Source: Secundilactobacillus pentosiphilus (GTDB lineage: Bacteria; Bacillota; Bacilli; Lactobacillales; Lactobacillaceae). From it: a stretch of 64,000 bases of DNA. The notes beneath the pieces were generated by a model, which saw only the letters and a program-made list of their open reading frames with translations, was not told where the DNA came from and did no database searches. Position 1 is the stretch's first letter, and every line of letters begins with the position of its first letter. The stretch covers positions 1 to 64,000 of the forward strand of contig NZ_BCMI01000004.1 in the NCBI RefSeq assembly GCF_002217985.1, in the 5' to 3' direction. The translations under genes and the position numbers were made by a program. Positions 46,221 to 55,339 of this stretch are shown one piece after another.

Positions 46221-46294
46221 ATGACGATTACAATGTAAAAACTGTACTGAAGAATAGGTCTAATCGGTGATTTTGAGGAATAGAGGTAGCTAAT

Positions 46295-48025
46295 TTGTCG
46301 ATAAAAATTAAGGGAATTGCAGCTAGTGATGGTATTGGTATTGCGAAGGCATATCTGTTGGTCACACCTGATTTAAGCTTTAGAAGGGTGACGATTACTG
46401 ATCCGGATGCTGAAATTGACCGTTTGCATCAGGCACTTGATACCTCGGTTGATGATTTAAAGGTGATTAAGGCCCGGGCAGAAGGCCAATTAGATCCAGA
46501 AGTCCTGGCGATTTTTGATGTGCATATTGAACTGTTGACCGATCCGGAAATGATCAAGCAAATCGAACAGCTGATCAAAACGCAAAAAATGAATGCTGAA
46601 CAGGGGCTAAAAGACGTTACGGACCGATTTATCAATACCTTAGAAGCGATGAAGGAAAACCGGTACATGCAGGAACGGGCAGCCGATGTGAGGGACATCA
46701 CCAAGCGGGTATTGAGCCACTTGTTAGGTAAAAAGCTGCCGGACTTAGCGGGCGTCAACAAACCGGTGATCTTAGTTGCCCATGAAGTGACGCCTTCCGA
46801 TACCTCTCAAATGAACAAGAAGTATATCAAAGGCATCGTGACCGACCTGGGCGGCCGAACTAGTCATTCAGCCATTATGTCCCGGACGCTTGAAATCCCT
46901 GCCGTAGTCGGGACTGGTGATGCGACTCAAAAGATTAAGCACGATGACACGCTTATTTTAGACGGATTAAGCGGTGTGGCGATTAGCAACCCCACTGAAA
47001 CGGAAGTGCAGGATTACCAGCAGCAAGCTCAGCATTTTGAACAGTTACGCCAGGAATGGGCAAAACTGGTTAGCGCACCGTCCGTGTCGGCAGATGGTAA
47101 GAAGTTTGAGATTGCTTCGAATATTGGGACGCCGACAGATCTGGCGGATGTGTCTAAAGCGGGTGCCGATGCGGTGGGACTGTTCCGCTCCGAATTTCTG
47201 TACATGGACAGCAGCAGCCTGCCGACTGAAGAAGAACAGTATAAAGCGTACAAACGCGTCGTGAAGGTCATGAACGGGAAACCAGTGGTCATCCGAACGA
47301 TGGATATTGGTGGCGATAAGTCCCTAAGTTACCTTCATCTGCCTAAAGAGTTAAACCCGTTTTTGGGTTACCGGGCCATTCGCATTTCGTTGCAACGGCA
47401 AGCCGTTTTTCGCACACAATTGCGGGCGCTGATCCGCGCGTCCAAGTTTGGCCAGTTACGCATCATGTTTCCCATGATTGCAACGCTGGAAGAATTTAGA
47501 CAGTGCAAGGCGATTTTTATAGACGAAAAGAAAAAGCTGCAGGTTGATGACCCGGGGATCGGTGATGATATCAAACTGGGCATTATGGTTGAAGTCCCAG
47601 CTGCCGCGATCTTTGCTGAAGCCTTTGCCAAAGAAGTTGATTTCTTCAGTATTGGGACTAACGATTTAATTCAGTATACGTTTGCGGCTGACCGCGGCAA
47701 TGAATGTGTTTCCTATCTCTACCAGCCTTACAATCCAGGGCTGCTGAAGCTGATCAAGCACGTCATTGACGCTGCCCATCAGGAAGGCAAGACGGCTGCC
47801 ATGTGCGGTGAAATGGCCGGCGACGCGGTAGCGTTACCGTTATTGATGGGGATGGGCCTGGACGAATACTCAATGAGTTCCAGTTCGGTTCTGAGAACCC
47901 GCAGTACGATGAAATCGCTGGATACCACTAAGTGTGCCGAACTGGTTGAACACGTTTTAAATACGGCTTTAACCAATGATGATACGCAAAAGATGGTTAA
48001 GGAATTTCTTGGTAAGAGTGTGTGA
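46295..48025 (+). CDS. ptsI: PTS Enzyme I (phosphoenolpyruvate-protein phosphotransferase)
   Basis: This 576-residue, full-length protein takes phosphate from phosphoenolpyruvate and passes it to HPr. The phospho-His191 lies in GGRTSHSAIMSRT. The PEP-binding site has VGLFRSEFLYM, RTMDIGGDKSLSY and SIGTNDLIQYT, and the catalytic Cys in AAMCGEMAGD. The start is TTG 46295, with AGAGGTAG upstream. EI is normally encoded with HPr (ptsH); here no ptsH is present and the gene closes a sugar-specific PTS operon, so it may be a second EI. A palindromic element begins at the base after the stop. Confidence 0.9.
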   Translation: MSIKIKGIAASDGIGIAKAYLLVTPDLSFRRVTITDPDAEIDRLHQALDTSVDDLKVIKARAEGQLDPEVLAIFDVHIELLTDPEMIKQIEQLIKTQKMNAEQGLKDVTDRFINTLEAMKENRYMQERAADVRDITKRVLSHLLGKKLPDLAGVNKPVILVAHEVTPSDTSQMNKKYIKGIVTDLGGRTSHSAIMSRTLEIPAVVGTGDATQKIKHDDTLILDGLSGVAISNPTETEVQDYQQQAQHFEQLRQEWAKLVSAPSVSADGKKFEIASNIGTPTDLADVSKAGADAVGLFRSEFLYMDSSSLPTEEEQYKAYKRVVKVMNGKPVVIRTMDIGGDKSLSYLHLPKELNPFLGYRAIRISLQRQAVFRTQLRALIRASKFGQLRIMFPMIATLEEFRQCKAIFIDEKKKLQVDDPGIGDDIKLGIMVEVPAAAIFAEAFAKEVDFFSIGTNDLIQYTFAADRGNECVSYLYQPYNPGLLKLIKHVIDAAHQEGKTAAMCGEMAGDAVALPLLMGMGLDEYSMSSSSVLRTRSTMKSLDTTKCAELVEHVLNTALTNDDTQKMVKEFLGKSV

Positions 48026-48128
48026 CAAGGCTCGGTAGATTCCAGAATTTAACCTAAATAGTGCCTGTTCCGGCGAACTTTGTCGGGACAGGCACTATTT
48101 AGGTTAAATGGCCGGAATCTGAGCTTGG
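48026..48128 (+). repeat. Palindromic element, copy 3
   Basis: A 103-bp palindrome directly after ptsI: AAGGCTC, ggt, AGATTCC, AGA, ATTTAACCTAAATAGTGCC, TGTTCC, a central loop and the complementary arms with GGCC opposite AGA, ending GAGCTTG. The outer consensus matches copies 1 and 2. Downstream, GCACG..TTAGGCTATGT resembles the tandem units at 19716. Two further small hairpins (ATTTCAAT/ATTGAAAT at 48180-48204; TATCAAT/ATTGATA at 48208-48225) lie before the next gene. Confidence 0.85.
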
Positions 48129-48248
48129 GAGCACGATTAGGCTATGTCGACACATTGAGCTAAAGAAAACGGTTAGCTAATTTCAATCAAGAACTAATTG
48201 AAATACTTATCAATATAAATTGATATCACAACCACTTCCTTGACTGAG

Positions 48249-49154
48249 TTACCGTGTCTTCTCTTGAATTCGTTGGACTTCATTAAACTGGTGCATCATC
48301 CAATCTTTATAGTTCGTATTGGCTGGCTGCGATTCAGTGACCCGGACAATGGGAACGCCGCTGCTTTTGGCAAGGGTCAGCAAATTAGTTGTCATTTTGC
48401 TGATTTCTTGGGTATTGACCACGAAAAACGCAATCTTATGGTGACGGATATCTGCCTGCATCTGTTTGATATCTTTGGGTGAGGGATCGGTATCATTTTG
48501 AACGGCTTGCGCGTAATGATTGTTGTTTTGGCGATAGCCCATCTCAGTTAACGAATAATCAAAGACTGGTTCGCTGACGTTGACCCGGTCGTGATGACTA
48601 TTTTGACGAAGCTGAGTAATTTTTTGATCTAATGGCTTTAATGACTGAATGTAGCGCTTGGCATTGCGCTTAAAGTAAGCCTTATTTGCGGGCTGGCGCT
48701 TAGCAAACTGGTTGGCGAGTTCATTGGCTAATTTAGGCATTGTTTTCATGCTGTACCAGATATGCTCGTTGTCACCGTTACGTTTGTGCATAATGCCTTG
48801 AGCGACCTCGATCTTGGTGGTGCCAGTATTGTCTGCCGATAGCCGGTTCATCCAGGTATCGTAGCCAAGACCGTTATAAATGAGTACATCAGCATTACTG
48901 ACTTGCTTGGCTGTTTTTGTCGTTGGTTCGTATTCGTGGGGTTCCATGCTGGGCTTATCAATGATCGAGGTGACTGTGCCTTTGTTCCCAAGCACGGCTT
49001 TAGCAGTTTCGCCATAGAAGTCCAGTGACGCGACAACGTTGATTTTGCGAGAATGGTGTGGTGCGGTTGTTTTTGACGTACAGCCCACTAGCAGAAGCGC
49101 GATGGACGCCAGTGCGAGCAAAGTGCTGAGTGGTCGAAAGTAGCGCTTTAACAT
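48249..49154 (-). CDS. Metal ABC transporter substrate-binding lipoprotein (ZnuA/PsaA family)
   Basis: This 301-residue lipoprotein (lipobox LVGC, Cys25) belongs to the cluster A-I zinc/manganese binders. Ligand regions are SMEPHEYEPTT (first His), DNEHIWYSM (second His) and VSEPVFDYSLTEMGY, where the third ligand would be Glu as in the PsaA-type manganese proteins. The usual Asp near the C-terminus is replaced (VVNTQEIS). Start ATG 49154 has AGGAGG 13 nt away, a long spacing. No permease or ATPase gene adjoins, so it must work with subunits encoded elsewhere. A 15-bp palindrome upstream suggests metal-responsive control. Confidence 0.8.
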   Translation of the reverse strand: MLKRYFRPLSTLLALASIALLLVGCTSKTTAPHHSRKINVVASLDFYGETAKAVLGNKGTVTSIIDKPSMEPHEYEPTTKTAKQVSNADVLIYNGLGYDTWMNRLSADNTGTTKIEVAQGIMHKRNGDNEHIWYSMKTMPKLANELANQFAKRQPANKAYFKRNAKRYIQSLKPLDQKITQLRQNSHHDRVNVSEPVFDYSLTEMGYRQNNNHYAQAVQNDTDPSPKDIKQMQADIRHHKIAFFVVNTQEISKMTTNLLTLAKSSGVPIVRVTESQPANTNYKDWMMHQFNEVQRIQEKTR

Positions 49155-49185
49155 AATAAACAGGCAGCCTCCTAAAGTTAAATGA

Positions 49186-49200
49186 TAATAGTTACTATTA
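49186..49200 (-). promoter_or_regulatory. Palindromic operator candidate
   Basis: TAATAGTTACTATTA has 7-bp perfect arms around one base. It lies 31 bp before the metal-binding lipoprotein start, where a promoter is expected. Which repressor (MntR, AdcR, Zur type) would bind is not clear from the sequence. Confidence 0.5.
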
Positions 49201-49288
49201 ATATAGAATACCACAACGCAACCAGAGATGGTATGAAACTCTGAAATAGGTGTCGGTAAAAGTCGCTCATACACGGGTAGACGTAGGA

Positions 49289-50443
49289 TTACTTTCTATT
49301 AAAGGCGGTACTGCGAATCAGTCGACCGACGTTTTCTGCTAGACGGGACAGATTTTGAGGGCCATCAGCAATGGCTTGATCCAGCGTGGTGACACCTGGC
49401 ACAATGGGAAAAATCGCGTCAATTGCATCTTCATCATAAAGACTGTCGATTCCCTTGCCAACGTTACCGGCCAAAACGATGACCGGTGCGTTGGGCGCGA
49501 CCGACTTAGTTGCCTGAGCAACACCATAGGGCGTCTTGCCAAATTTAGTTTGAAAGTCAATGCCGCCTTCTCCGGTAAAGACGAAGTCAGCTCCTTTTGC
49601 CCGTTGCTTTAAGTGGGAGTATTCAACGACAATATCAATGCCCCTTTGCATTTGCGAGTGAGTGAAAGCCAGCAGGCCGGCACCCAGTCCGCCCGCGGCG
49701 CCAGCGCCAGCACGGTTAGCTAAATCCAGGTGCAAGTCGCGCTTGATCACGTCGGCGTAATGCTGCAGATTAGCGTCTAAGGTTTCGACCATTTCGGGAG
49801 TCGCGCCTTTTTGGGGGCCGAAGACGGCGGATGCACCGTTGGGGCCTACCAGTGGATTAGTGACATCGGAAGCAATCATGACCTTGGTATTGGCTACGGC
49901 GGGATCGATCTGTGAGGTATCGATCCGGTCTAATTGACCAAGCTGACCGCCGCCAAAACCTAATTCATGGTCCTTTTCATCGATTAATTTGACGCCTAAC
50001 GCCTGTGCCATACCGGCGCCGCCATCGTTAGTGGCACTGCCGCCGATGCCTAAGATGATCGTTTCGACGCCCTGAGACATGGCGTCAAGCATCAGTTCGC
50101 CAGTGCCGTAGGTCGTGGTGACCAGCGGGTCGTGCGTCTGGTCGTTCACGAACTGGATGCCGCTGGCGGAAGCCATCTCGATCACAGCTGTTTGCTGGTT
50201 ACCCAGAAGGCCGTACTGGGCCTGAACGGGCGTGCTTAACGGCCCCGTTACCCGTTTGGTCACCAGGCGGCCGTCAGTGGCGTCCACTAGTGATTGAACG
50301 GTACCTTCACCGCCATCGGCCATGGGCACGGTTTCGTAAACAGCTTCTGGGAAAATTTTCTTAAGCCCGGTATGCATGGCTTCTGCCGCTTCTTTGGCAG
50401 TCATGCCGCCCTTGAAAGAATCGGGTGCGATTACAAATTTCAT
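49289..50443 (-). CDS. Glycerate kinase, GarK/GlxK family
   Basis: This 384-residue enzyme phosphorylates glycerate with ATP, feeding it into glycolysis. Family motifs are FVIAPDSFKGGMTAKEAAEA, VPMADGGEGTVQS, LGIGGSATNDGGAGMAQALG, AGAAGGLGAGLLAF and DFVFTGEGGIDFQT. Of two in-frame ATGs six bases apart, 50443 is chosen because AGGAGG is 7 nt upstream of it and only 1 nt from the other. It has its own promoter and follows the transketolase-transaldolase unit. Confidence 0.92.
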   Translation of the reverse strand: MKFVIAPDSFKGGMTAKEAAEAMHTGLKKIFPEAVYETVPMADGGEGTVQSLVDATDGRLVTKRVTGPLSTPVQAQYGLLGNQQTAVIEMASASGIQFVNDQTHDPLVTTTYGTGELMLDAMSQGVETIILGIGGSATNDGGAGMAQALGVKLIDEKDHELGFGGGQLGQLDRIDTSQIDPAVANTKVMIASDVTNPLVGPNGASAVFGPQKGATPEMVETLDANLQHYADVIKRDLHLDLANRAGAGAAGGLGAGLLAFTHSQMQRGIDIVVEYSHLKQRAKGADFVFTGEGGIDFQTKFGKTPYGVAQATKSVAPNAPVIVLAGNVGKGIDSLYDEDAIDAIFPIVPGVTTLDQAIADGPQNLSRLAENVGRLIRSTAFNRK

Positions 50444-50479
50444 TTTCATTCCTCCTAAAAGGGGTACGTGTAACCAACT

Positions 50480-50508
50480 ATTATAGGCGTCCCTGCTTGA
50501 GCTGTTAA
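50480..50508 (-). promoter_or_regulatory. Promoter of the glycerate kinase gene
   Basis: On the minus strand, TTAACA (50508-50503), 17 bp, TATAAT (50485-50480). Confidence 0.8.
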
Positions 50509-50516
50509 GACCATGA

Positions 50517-50566
50517 AAAAATAAACCCGCCTGCTTATCAGTCATGACTGATAAGCAGGCGGGTTT
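50517..50566 (-). terminator. Terminator of the tkt-tal unit
   Basis: 50523-50566 is a 44-bp perfect palindrome (arms AAACCCGCCTGCTTATCAGT). On the minus strand it is followed by ATTTTTT. Confidence 0.95.
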
Positions 50567-50589
50567 ATAATGAGCCATTATGAAACTGA

Positions 50590-51312
50590 TTAACCTAGAA
50601 TCTTTAGACCAGTAGCTTTGATATCCGCCGCGAAGCCTTTGACGGTATTCATGGTGATATCGTCACCAGTTTGACCAGCCTTAGCAACTAATTTATCAAT
50701 AATGGTCGGCGGCACGGTGATGATGTCAACCCCGTACTGTTCGGCTTGCATAATGCTGTAAACTTCACGGGTACTTGCCCACAGCAGTTCAACGTCGTTA
50801 CGGGTGTTAGTTAATTCGACGCTCTCTTTAACAAACGGTATTGGATCAAGGCCGGCGTCAGCAACGCGCCCAACGAAGATCGACACGATACTTGGCGTGC
50901 CCGGTACGATGGCATCGATGCTTTCCTTAACTTGGCCAACGGTGGCAATTGCGGTGACGTTAACTTGCACACCTTCAGCTGTCAGGTCGTGGATCAAATC
51001 GGTTGTGGGTTCGCCCGCTGTGGTCCGAATGGGAATCTTAACGTAAACGTGGGGACCAAGGTCAGACAGCAGCTTTGCTTCTTTGAGCATGGTGTCGTAA
51101 TCGTTACTGAAGACTTCAAACGAAATGGCTTCGTCAGGGAAAGTCGCAACGGCCTCTTTAGCGAAGGTGAGGTAATCGGTCACGCCAGCTTTTTTTAATA
51201 AGCTTGGATTGGTTGTAAATCCGGTCACGAAGTCGTTTTGATTAATGGCCTTCATGTCTTCCAGATCAGCACCGTCGGAATAAATTTTAGTTTTAAAGGT
51301 TAAATTCGTCAT
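50590..51312 (-). CDS. tal: Transaldolase, small (TalC-like) type
   Basis: This 240-residue (beta/alpha)8 enzyme of the pentose phosphate pathway transfers dihydroxyacetone units, or has the related fructose-6-phosphate aldolase activity. The Schiff-base lysine is in HVYVKIPIRT, and FVTGFTTNPSLLKKAGV is the N-terminal signature. It lies 18 bp after transketolase on the same strand with GAGGAG before its ATG, so the two are co-expressed for pentose metabolism. Confidence 0.9.
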   Translation of the reverse strand: MTNLTFKTKIYSDGADLEDMKAINQNDFVTGFTTNPSLLKKAGVTDYLTFAKEAVATFPDEAISFEVFSNDYDTMLKEAKLLSDLGPHVYVKIPIRTTAGEPTTDLIHDLTAEGVQVNVTAIATVGQVKESIDAIVPGTPSIVSIFVGRVADAGLDPIPFVKESVELTNTRNDVELLWASTREVYSIMQAEQYGVDIITVPPTIIDKLVAKAGQTGDDITMNTVKGFAADIKATGLKILG

Positions 51313-51330
51313 GTTATATTCTCCTCAAAG

Positions 51331-53340
51331 TTAAGCTTTGGCAGGTTTTTTACTGCACGTTTTTAAATAAGTGGCCGCTACGTTATCAGCGGTAAAGCCG
51401 AATTGCTTCATGATGGCATTCGGTTGACCAGATTCGCCGTAGTGGTTATCGATGCCAATTGTTTTACCTTGCAGGCCAACGTAGTGTTCCCAACCGTAAG
51501 AAGTGCCCATTTCAATGGCAACTCGGCGGGTTACATTGCTTGGCAGTACTTGTTCACGGTATGCTTCAGGCTGCGCGTCAAACAGTTCAAATGACGGCAG
51601 TGAGACGACTGATACGTCATGACCAGCCTCACGTAGCTGCTCCTGCGCGGCAAGCGCTAATTGAACTTCCGACCCGGTGGCAATTAAAATGCCTTCCGGT
51701 GTCGCGTTTTTGGCAGGTGAAAGAACGTATCCGCCGCGGCGCACGCCCTGATCAGCTAACTGATCGGTTTCTGGCAGGGTCGGCAAGTTTTGCCGGGTGA
51801 GGACCAGCATCGTTGGTGTTTGAGAAGCAGCCAGCGCAATTTTCCAGGCCGCAATTGCCTCGTTGATATCTGCTGGCCGGATCACGTTGACGTTTGGCAT
51901 TGCATGAAAACTCATTAACTGTTCGATGGGTTCGTGGGTCGGCCCGTCTTCACCAACGGCAATTGAATCATGAGTGAAGACGAAAGTAGCCGGAATCTTT
52001 TGAATGGCCGCTAGCCGAATGGCTGGCCGCATGTAGTCTGAGAAGACAAAGAAGGTACTAGCGTACGCGTGAATACCGCCGTGTAATGTCATGCCGTTAA
52101 CGGCTGCGGCTTCCGCAAATTCACGGACGCCGAACCAGACATTTTTACCTAACGGATCATTAGGTTCATAAGCCTCAGCGGTCTTGACGTTAGTTTTGTT
52201 TGAGGAGAACAAATCAGCACTGCCGCCCCAGAAACTAGGTAACTGCTCGGAAATAGCGGTGATGATTCGCTGACTGGTATTACGACCTGATTCCGATTCG
52301 CCAACGTGGCTTGCAGGAACCTTCAAATCTAGTGAAACGGGTTTAAAACTCTTTAACAGTTGAGCGGCCAGTTTCGGGTATTGGTCTAAATAGCGGTCAA
52401 ATTGTTTCTGCCATTCTTCTTCTTCGGCGATGCCTCTTTGTTTAACGTTAGCGTCGAAGTTTTGGCGAACATCATCAGGAATGTCAAATGGCGTGTATTC
52501 CCAGCCGAGCTTTTGCCGGGTGGCGGCCATGTTATCGCCAAGCGGTTTGCCGTGGACGCCGTTAGTACCAGCATTTGGCGCACCAAAGCCGATCACGGTC
52601 TTCACGTCGATCAAAGTCGGCTGATCAGTGTTTTGCTTGGCAGCGTCGATTGCCGCACTGATTTCTGCCGGATCATTGCCATTGGCAACGTGCAGAACTT
52701 GCCAGTGATAAGCTTCAAAGCGTTTCGGTGTATCATCGGTGAACGCCATGTCGGTTGGCCCATCAAGAGAAACACTATTATCGTCATATAAAACAATGAG
52801 CTTACCCAGCTTGAGGTGTCCGGCAAGGCTAGCAGCTTCGTGGGAAATACCTTCCATTAAATCACCGTCACCAGCAATGGCGTAGGTATAGTGATCCATA
52901 ATTTTAAAGCCGGGCTTGTTGTACTGAGCAGCCAGGTGGGTTTCAGCCATGGCCATACCAACAGCCATGCCTAAGCCTTGGCCGAGGGGACCAGTGGTGG
53001 CTTCAACGCCGTCAGTCACACCATACTCGGGGTGGCCCGGTGTTTTACTATTGAGTTGACGAAATTGTTTTAAGTCGTCGATCGTCAGGTTAAAGCCTGA
53101 AAGGTGTAATAAACTGTACAGCAGAGATGAACCGTGACCGGCGGATAGAATGAACCGGTCGCGATTGATCCAGTGCTGGTCAGTCGGGTTAATATTTAAA
53201 TGTTTAGTCCATAGGGTATACGCCATTGGTGCGACACCAAGGGGTAATCCAGGATGGCCAGAATTGGCCTTTTCAATCATATCAACACTCAGAAAACGCA
53301 AGGCATTGATTGATCTTTGGTCTAGGTTATTATTTTGCAA
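51331..53340 (-). CDS. tkt: Transketolase
   Basis: This protein of about 669 residues transfers two-carbon units in the pentose phosphate pathway with thiamine diphosphate. Visible motifs are [27 protein letters not shown], the TPP motif GDGDLMEG through YDDN, and [20 protein letters not shown] with the catalytic Glu further upstream. TTG 53340 is chosen: GGAG lies 10 nt upstream and the promoter (-10 at 53371-53366) leaves a leader of only about 20 nt. The frame stays open to 53496, which would be upstream of the promoter. It is first in the tkt-tal unit. Confidence 0.88.
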   Translation of the reverse strand: MQNNNLDQRSINALRFLSVDMIEKANSGHPGLPLGVAPMAYTLWTKHLNINPTDQHWINRDRFILSAGHGSSLLYSLLHLSGFNLTIDDLKQFRQLNSKTPGHPEYGVTDGVEATTGPLGQGLGMAVGMAMAETHLAAQYNKPGFKIMDHYTYAIAGDGDLMEGISHEAASLAGHLKLGKLIVLYDDNSVSLDGPTDMAFTDDTPKRFEAYHWQVLHVANGNDPAEISAAIDAAKQNTDQPTLIDVKTVIGFGAPNAGTNGVHGKPLGDNMAATRQKLGWEYTPFDIPDDVRQNFDANVKQRGIAEEEEWQKQFDRYLDQYPKLAAQLLKSFKPVSLDLKVPASHVGESESGRNTSQRIITAISEQLPSFWGGSADLFSSNKTNVKTAEAYEPNDPLGKNVWFGVREFAEAAAVNGMTLHGGIHAYASTFFVFSDYMRPAIRLAAIQKIPATFVFTHDSIAVGEDGPTHEPIEQLMSFHAMPNVNVIRPADINEAIAAWKIALAASQTPTMLVLTRQNLPTLPETDQLADQGVRRGGYVLSPAKNATPEGILIATGSEVQLALAAQEQLREAGHDVSVVSLPSFELFDAQPEAYREQVLPSNVTRRVAIEMGTSYGWEHYVGLQGKTIGIDNHYGESGQPNAIMKQFGFTADNVAATYLKTCSKKPAKA

Positions 53341-53365
53341 GTTAATCACGCTCCTATGCCTAAGA

Positions 53366-53394
53366 AATATAAGATACCTGTCGGGATATGTCAA
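53366..53394 (-). promoter_or_regulatory. Promoter of tkt-tal
   Basis: On the minus strand, TTGACA (53394-53389), 17 bp, TATATT (53371-53366). Confidence 0.85.
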
Positions 53395-53618
53395 CTTAGA
53401 AGTACTGAATGGTATAGTTGAAATATCTAACAATTTCACTGGGATTTTCATCAAAACCAATTTAATTGAAAGCCCGTTAAAACAGGCCTCTTTCATTATT
53501 CAAATCAATGATTATGGTGTTTATGAAAATCTCAGGGCATTAAGCGAAAATTAGAAATAGTTTTCATTGACGCGTTAATTCAAGGAAATAGGTTGAATTA
53601 ATTTGATTGGGAAGTCTA

Positions 53619-53712
53619 ATAAGCTTATTTTTCATGAAAGCAAGTTACATTGGGAAAGTCAGACTGAAATCTGGGAAGATTGTCTGCTGCTTTCATGAAA
53701 ATTTCAGCTTAT
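53619..53712. repeat. 94-bp inverted repeat in the tkt-tenA intergenic region
   Basis: ATAAGCT and TTTTCATGAAAGCA on the left pair with TGCTTTCATGAAAA and AGCTTAT on the right; CAGAC/GTCTG pair inside. No gene, T-run or known element explains it. The rest of 53395-53850 is AT-rich with one small A/T hairpin (AAAAAAGG/CCTTTTTT, 53784-53808). Confidence 0.7.
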
Positions 53713-53850
53713 CAGTAATTATTAAAAGAACATTAAAGAAATTATTTGAAAAGTTTAATTAGTAGTACCATGAGTTGTCGGATTAAAAAAGGAATTTTGC
53801 CTTTTTTTGGCGGGTACATGGAAAAACATGCTATACTCAGTGCATATTAA

Positions 53851-53982
53851 CTAGGGGCGCAAATTGCTGAGACGGTCGTTGAGCCGAACCCTTTGAACCT
53901 GTGAGCCAACCCTCGCGAAGGAAAGTTAACGTGTATTTTTGCGATCAAACTGCCGACCGGGGTTTCTCTGGCCGGCTTTTTT
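53851..53982 (+). promoter_or_regulatory. TPP riboswitch with terminator
   Basis: The thi-box core is clear: GGGGCGC, GCTGAGA and CCCTTTGAACCTGT, followed by CCTCGCGAAGGAAAGTTA (53851-53931). A terminator stem GCCGACCGG/CCGGC with TTTTTT follows at 53952-53982. Bound thiamine diphosphate should favour termination before tenA. An extended -10 (TGC-TATACT, 53832-53837) precedes it. Confidence 0.95.
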
Positions 53983-54020
53983 AATTCGGCAATTTTCGTC
54001 GCTTCAAGGAGGAAAATACT

Positions 54021-54692
54021 TTGACAACTTTTACTGATCAGATCCACCAAGCAGCTGCGCCATTTTGGCAGAAAAGTTTTGAACACCCCTTTATTCATGA
54101 ATTACAGGCGGGCACTCTGCCAAAAGACGTGTTTCGTTACTATCTCATTCAGGACCGTTATTACTTGAGTGAATTTGGTAAATTACACGAATTGATTGCT
54201 GAGCAGGTTGACGATGCCCACGGCAAACAATTTTTACTCGACGGCGCACAAGGGTTAAAGGACGGTGAAATTGCTGTTCGTGAGGGCTTCTTTGAACAGT
54301 TGGGAATCACACCGGACGAAGTTGCCAGTACGCCGATTGCCCCCACGGCCTATAACTACGTTAACCACATGTATGCGGAACTTTATCGGGGGACGCCTCA
54401 GCAGGCCATTGCTGGGTTGCTGCCATGCTATTGGCTTTACAACCAGATCGGCCAGCACTTAGTTGCGCAGGGATCACCGGTAAAGCTGTATCAGCGCTGG
54501 ATCGAAACTTACGACAGTGATGACTACACCGATAGTGTGGATCAAATGATTACGCTGACGAATCAGTCTGCTGATCAAGCTGATGCTGCGCTTAAAGGTA
54601 AAATGAAAACCGCGTTTGTTCGCAGCAGTGCCTATGAACTAGCCTTTTGGCAAATGGCGTTGGATCAGCAAAAGTGGCAAGTAACCGCTTAA
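54021..54692 (+). CDS. tenA: Thiaminase II / aminopyrimidine aminohydrolase TenA
   Basis: This 223-residue enzyme of thiamine salvage hydrolyses aminopyrimidine products of thiamine breakdown to HMP. It carries the residues known from B. subtilis TenA: Asp45 (QDRYYL), Cys136 (LLPCYWLY) and Glu206 (SAYELAFWQM). TTG 54021 is the start, with AGGAGG 9 nt upstream. It is controlled by the TPP riboswitch before it; no thiD, thiM, thiE or thiamine transporter gene follows, so it is a lone salvage gene here. Confidence 0.93.
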   Translation: MTTFTDQIHQAAAPFWQKSFEHPFIHELQAGTLPKDVFRYYLIQDRYYLSEFGKLHELIAEQVDDAHGKQFLLDGAQGLKDGEIAVREGFFEQLGITPDEVASTPIAPTAYNYVNHMYAELYRGTPQQAIAGLLPCYWLYNQIGQHLVAQGSPVKLYQRWIETYDSDDYTDSVDQMITLTNQSADQADAALKGKMKTAFVRSSAYELAFWQMALDQQKWQVTA

Positions 54693-54754
54693 ATTTTCTC
54701 ATCTTCCTTTAATCTGGTATAATGCTAAGCAAACATAAGGGAAGATGACTACAT

Positions 54755-55231
54755 ATGAAGATTCGAGAAATTAAACCAGCAGATGATGGGCAAATGGCGA
54801 AAATTCTGCGGGTGTCTTTAGAACAGCTGCATTTGAACTTGCCGGGGACGGCTTACTTTGATCCATTCGTTGATCATTTAAGCGAATGGTATCAGCAGAC
54901 GGCTGCTGCTAAGTACTTCGTGGCAGTGACAGCCGCTGACCAAATTGTTGGCGGCTGCGGGGTAGGACCAATTGCACCGGAACAGGGCATTGGTGAGTTG
55001 CAGAAACTCTACGTTGATCCGAATTATCGGCGTCACGGGGTGGCAACCAAACTGCTGCCAGTGTGTTTTTCATACGCGAAAGCCCACTATCAGTCCCTTT
55101 ATTTGGAAACCTTTGCTTCGATGACGGCGGCTAATCAGCTGTATGATCGGGTTGGCTTTAAACAGTTGACCCAGCCACTTTCACAATCTGAACACGGTGC
55201 CTGTGACACGTGGTATTTAAAGCCGCTTTAA
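54755..55231 (+). CDS. GNAT-family N-acetyltransferase
   Basis: This 158-residue protein has a GNAT fold with the acetyl-CoA motif GELQKLYVDPNYRRHGVATKLL (split as LQKLYVDP and RRHGVATKLL) and LYLETFASMTAANQLYDRVGF. The substrate is unknown. A TATAAT with an upstream TG (54718-54723) provides its own promoter, and GGGAAGATGAC lies before ATG 54755. Confidence 0.85.
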   Translation: MKIREIKPADDGQMAKILRVSLEQLHLNLPGTAYFDPFVDHLSEWYQQTAAAKYFVAVTAADQIVGGCGVGPIAPEQGIGELQKLYVDPNYRRHGVATKLLPVCFSYAKAHYQSLYLETFASMTAANQLYDRVGFKQLTQPLSQSEHGACDTWYLKPL

Positions 55232-55339
55232 TCGTGAAAAAAGGTTAAAAATTTGCCAGGAGTTGGAAGATTTCGTGCAGTCCGTTTCATTTTCCGTTAT
55301 TATGGGAAGTATGAAAACTATCAGAAGCGGGGTAATCGA

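Noticed and set aside
53150-53554. 134-codon plus-strand frame across the tkt promoter
   Set aside because: It is antisense to transketolase and its promoter, without a start site.
53784-53808. Terminator AAAAAAGG/CCTTTTTT
   Set aside because: The stem has only two G-C pairs and no gene on either strand ends nearby; kept only as a note on the region.
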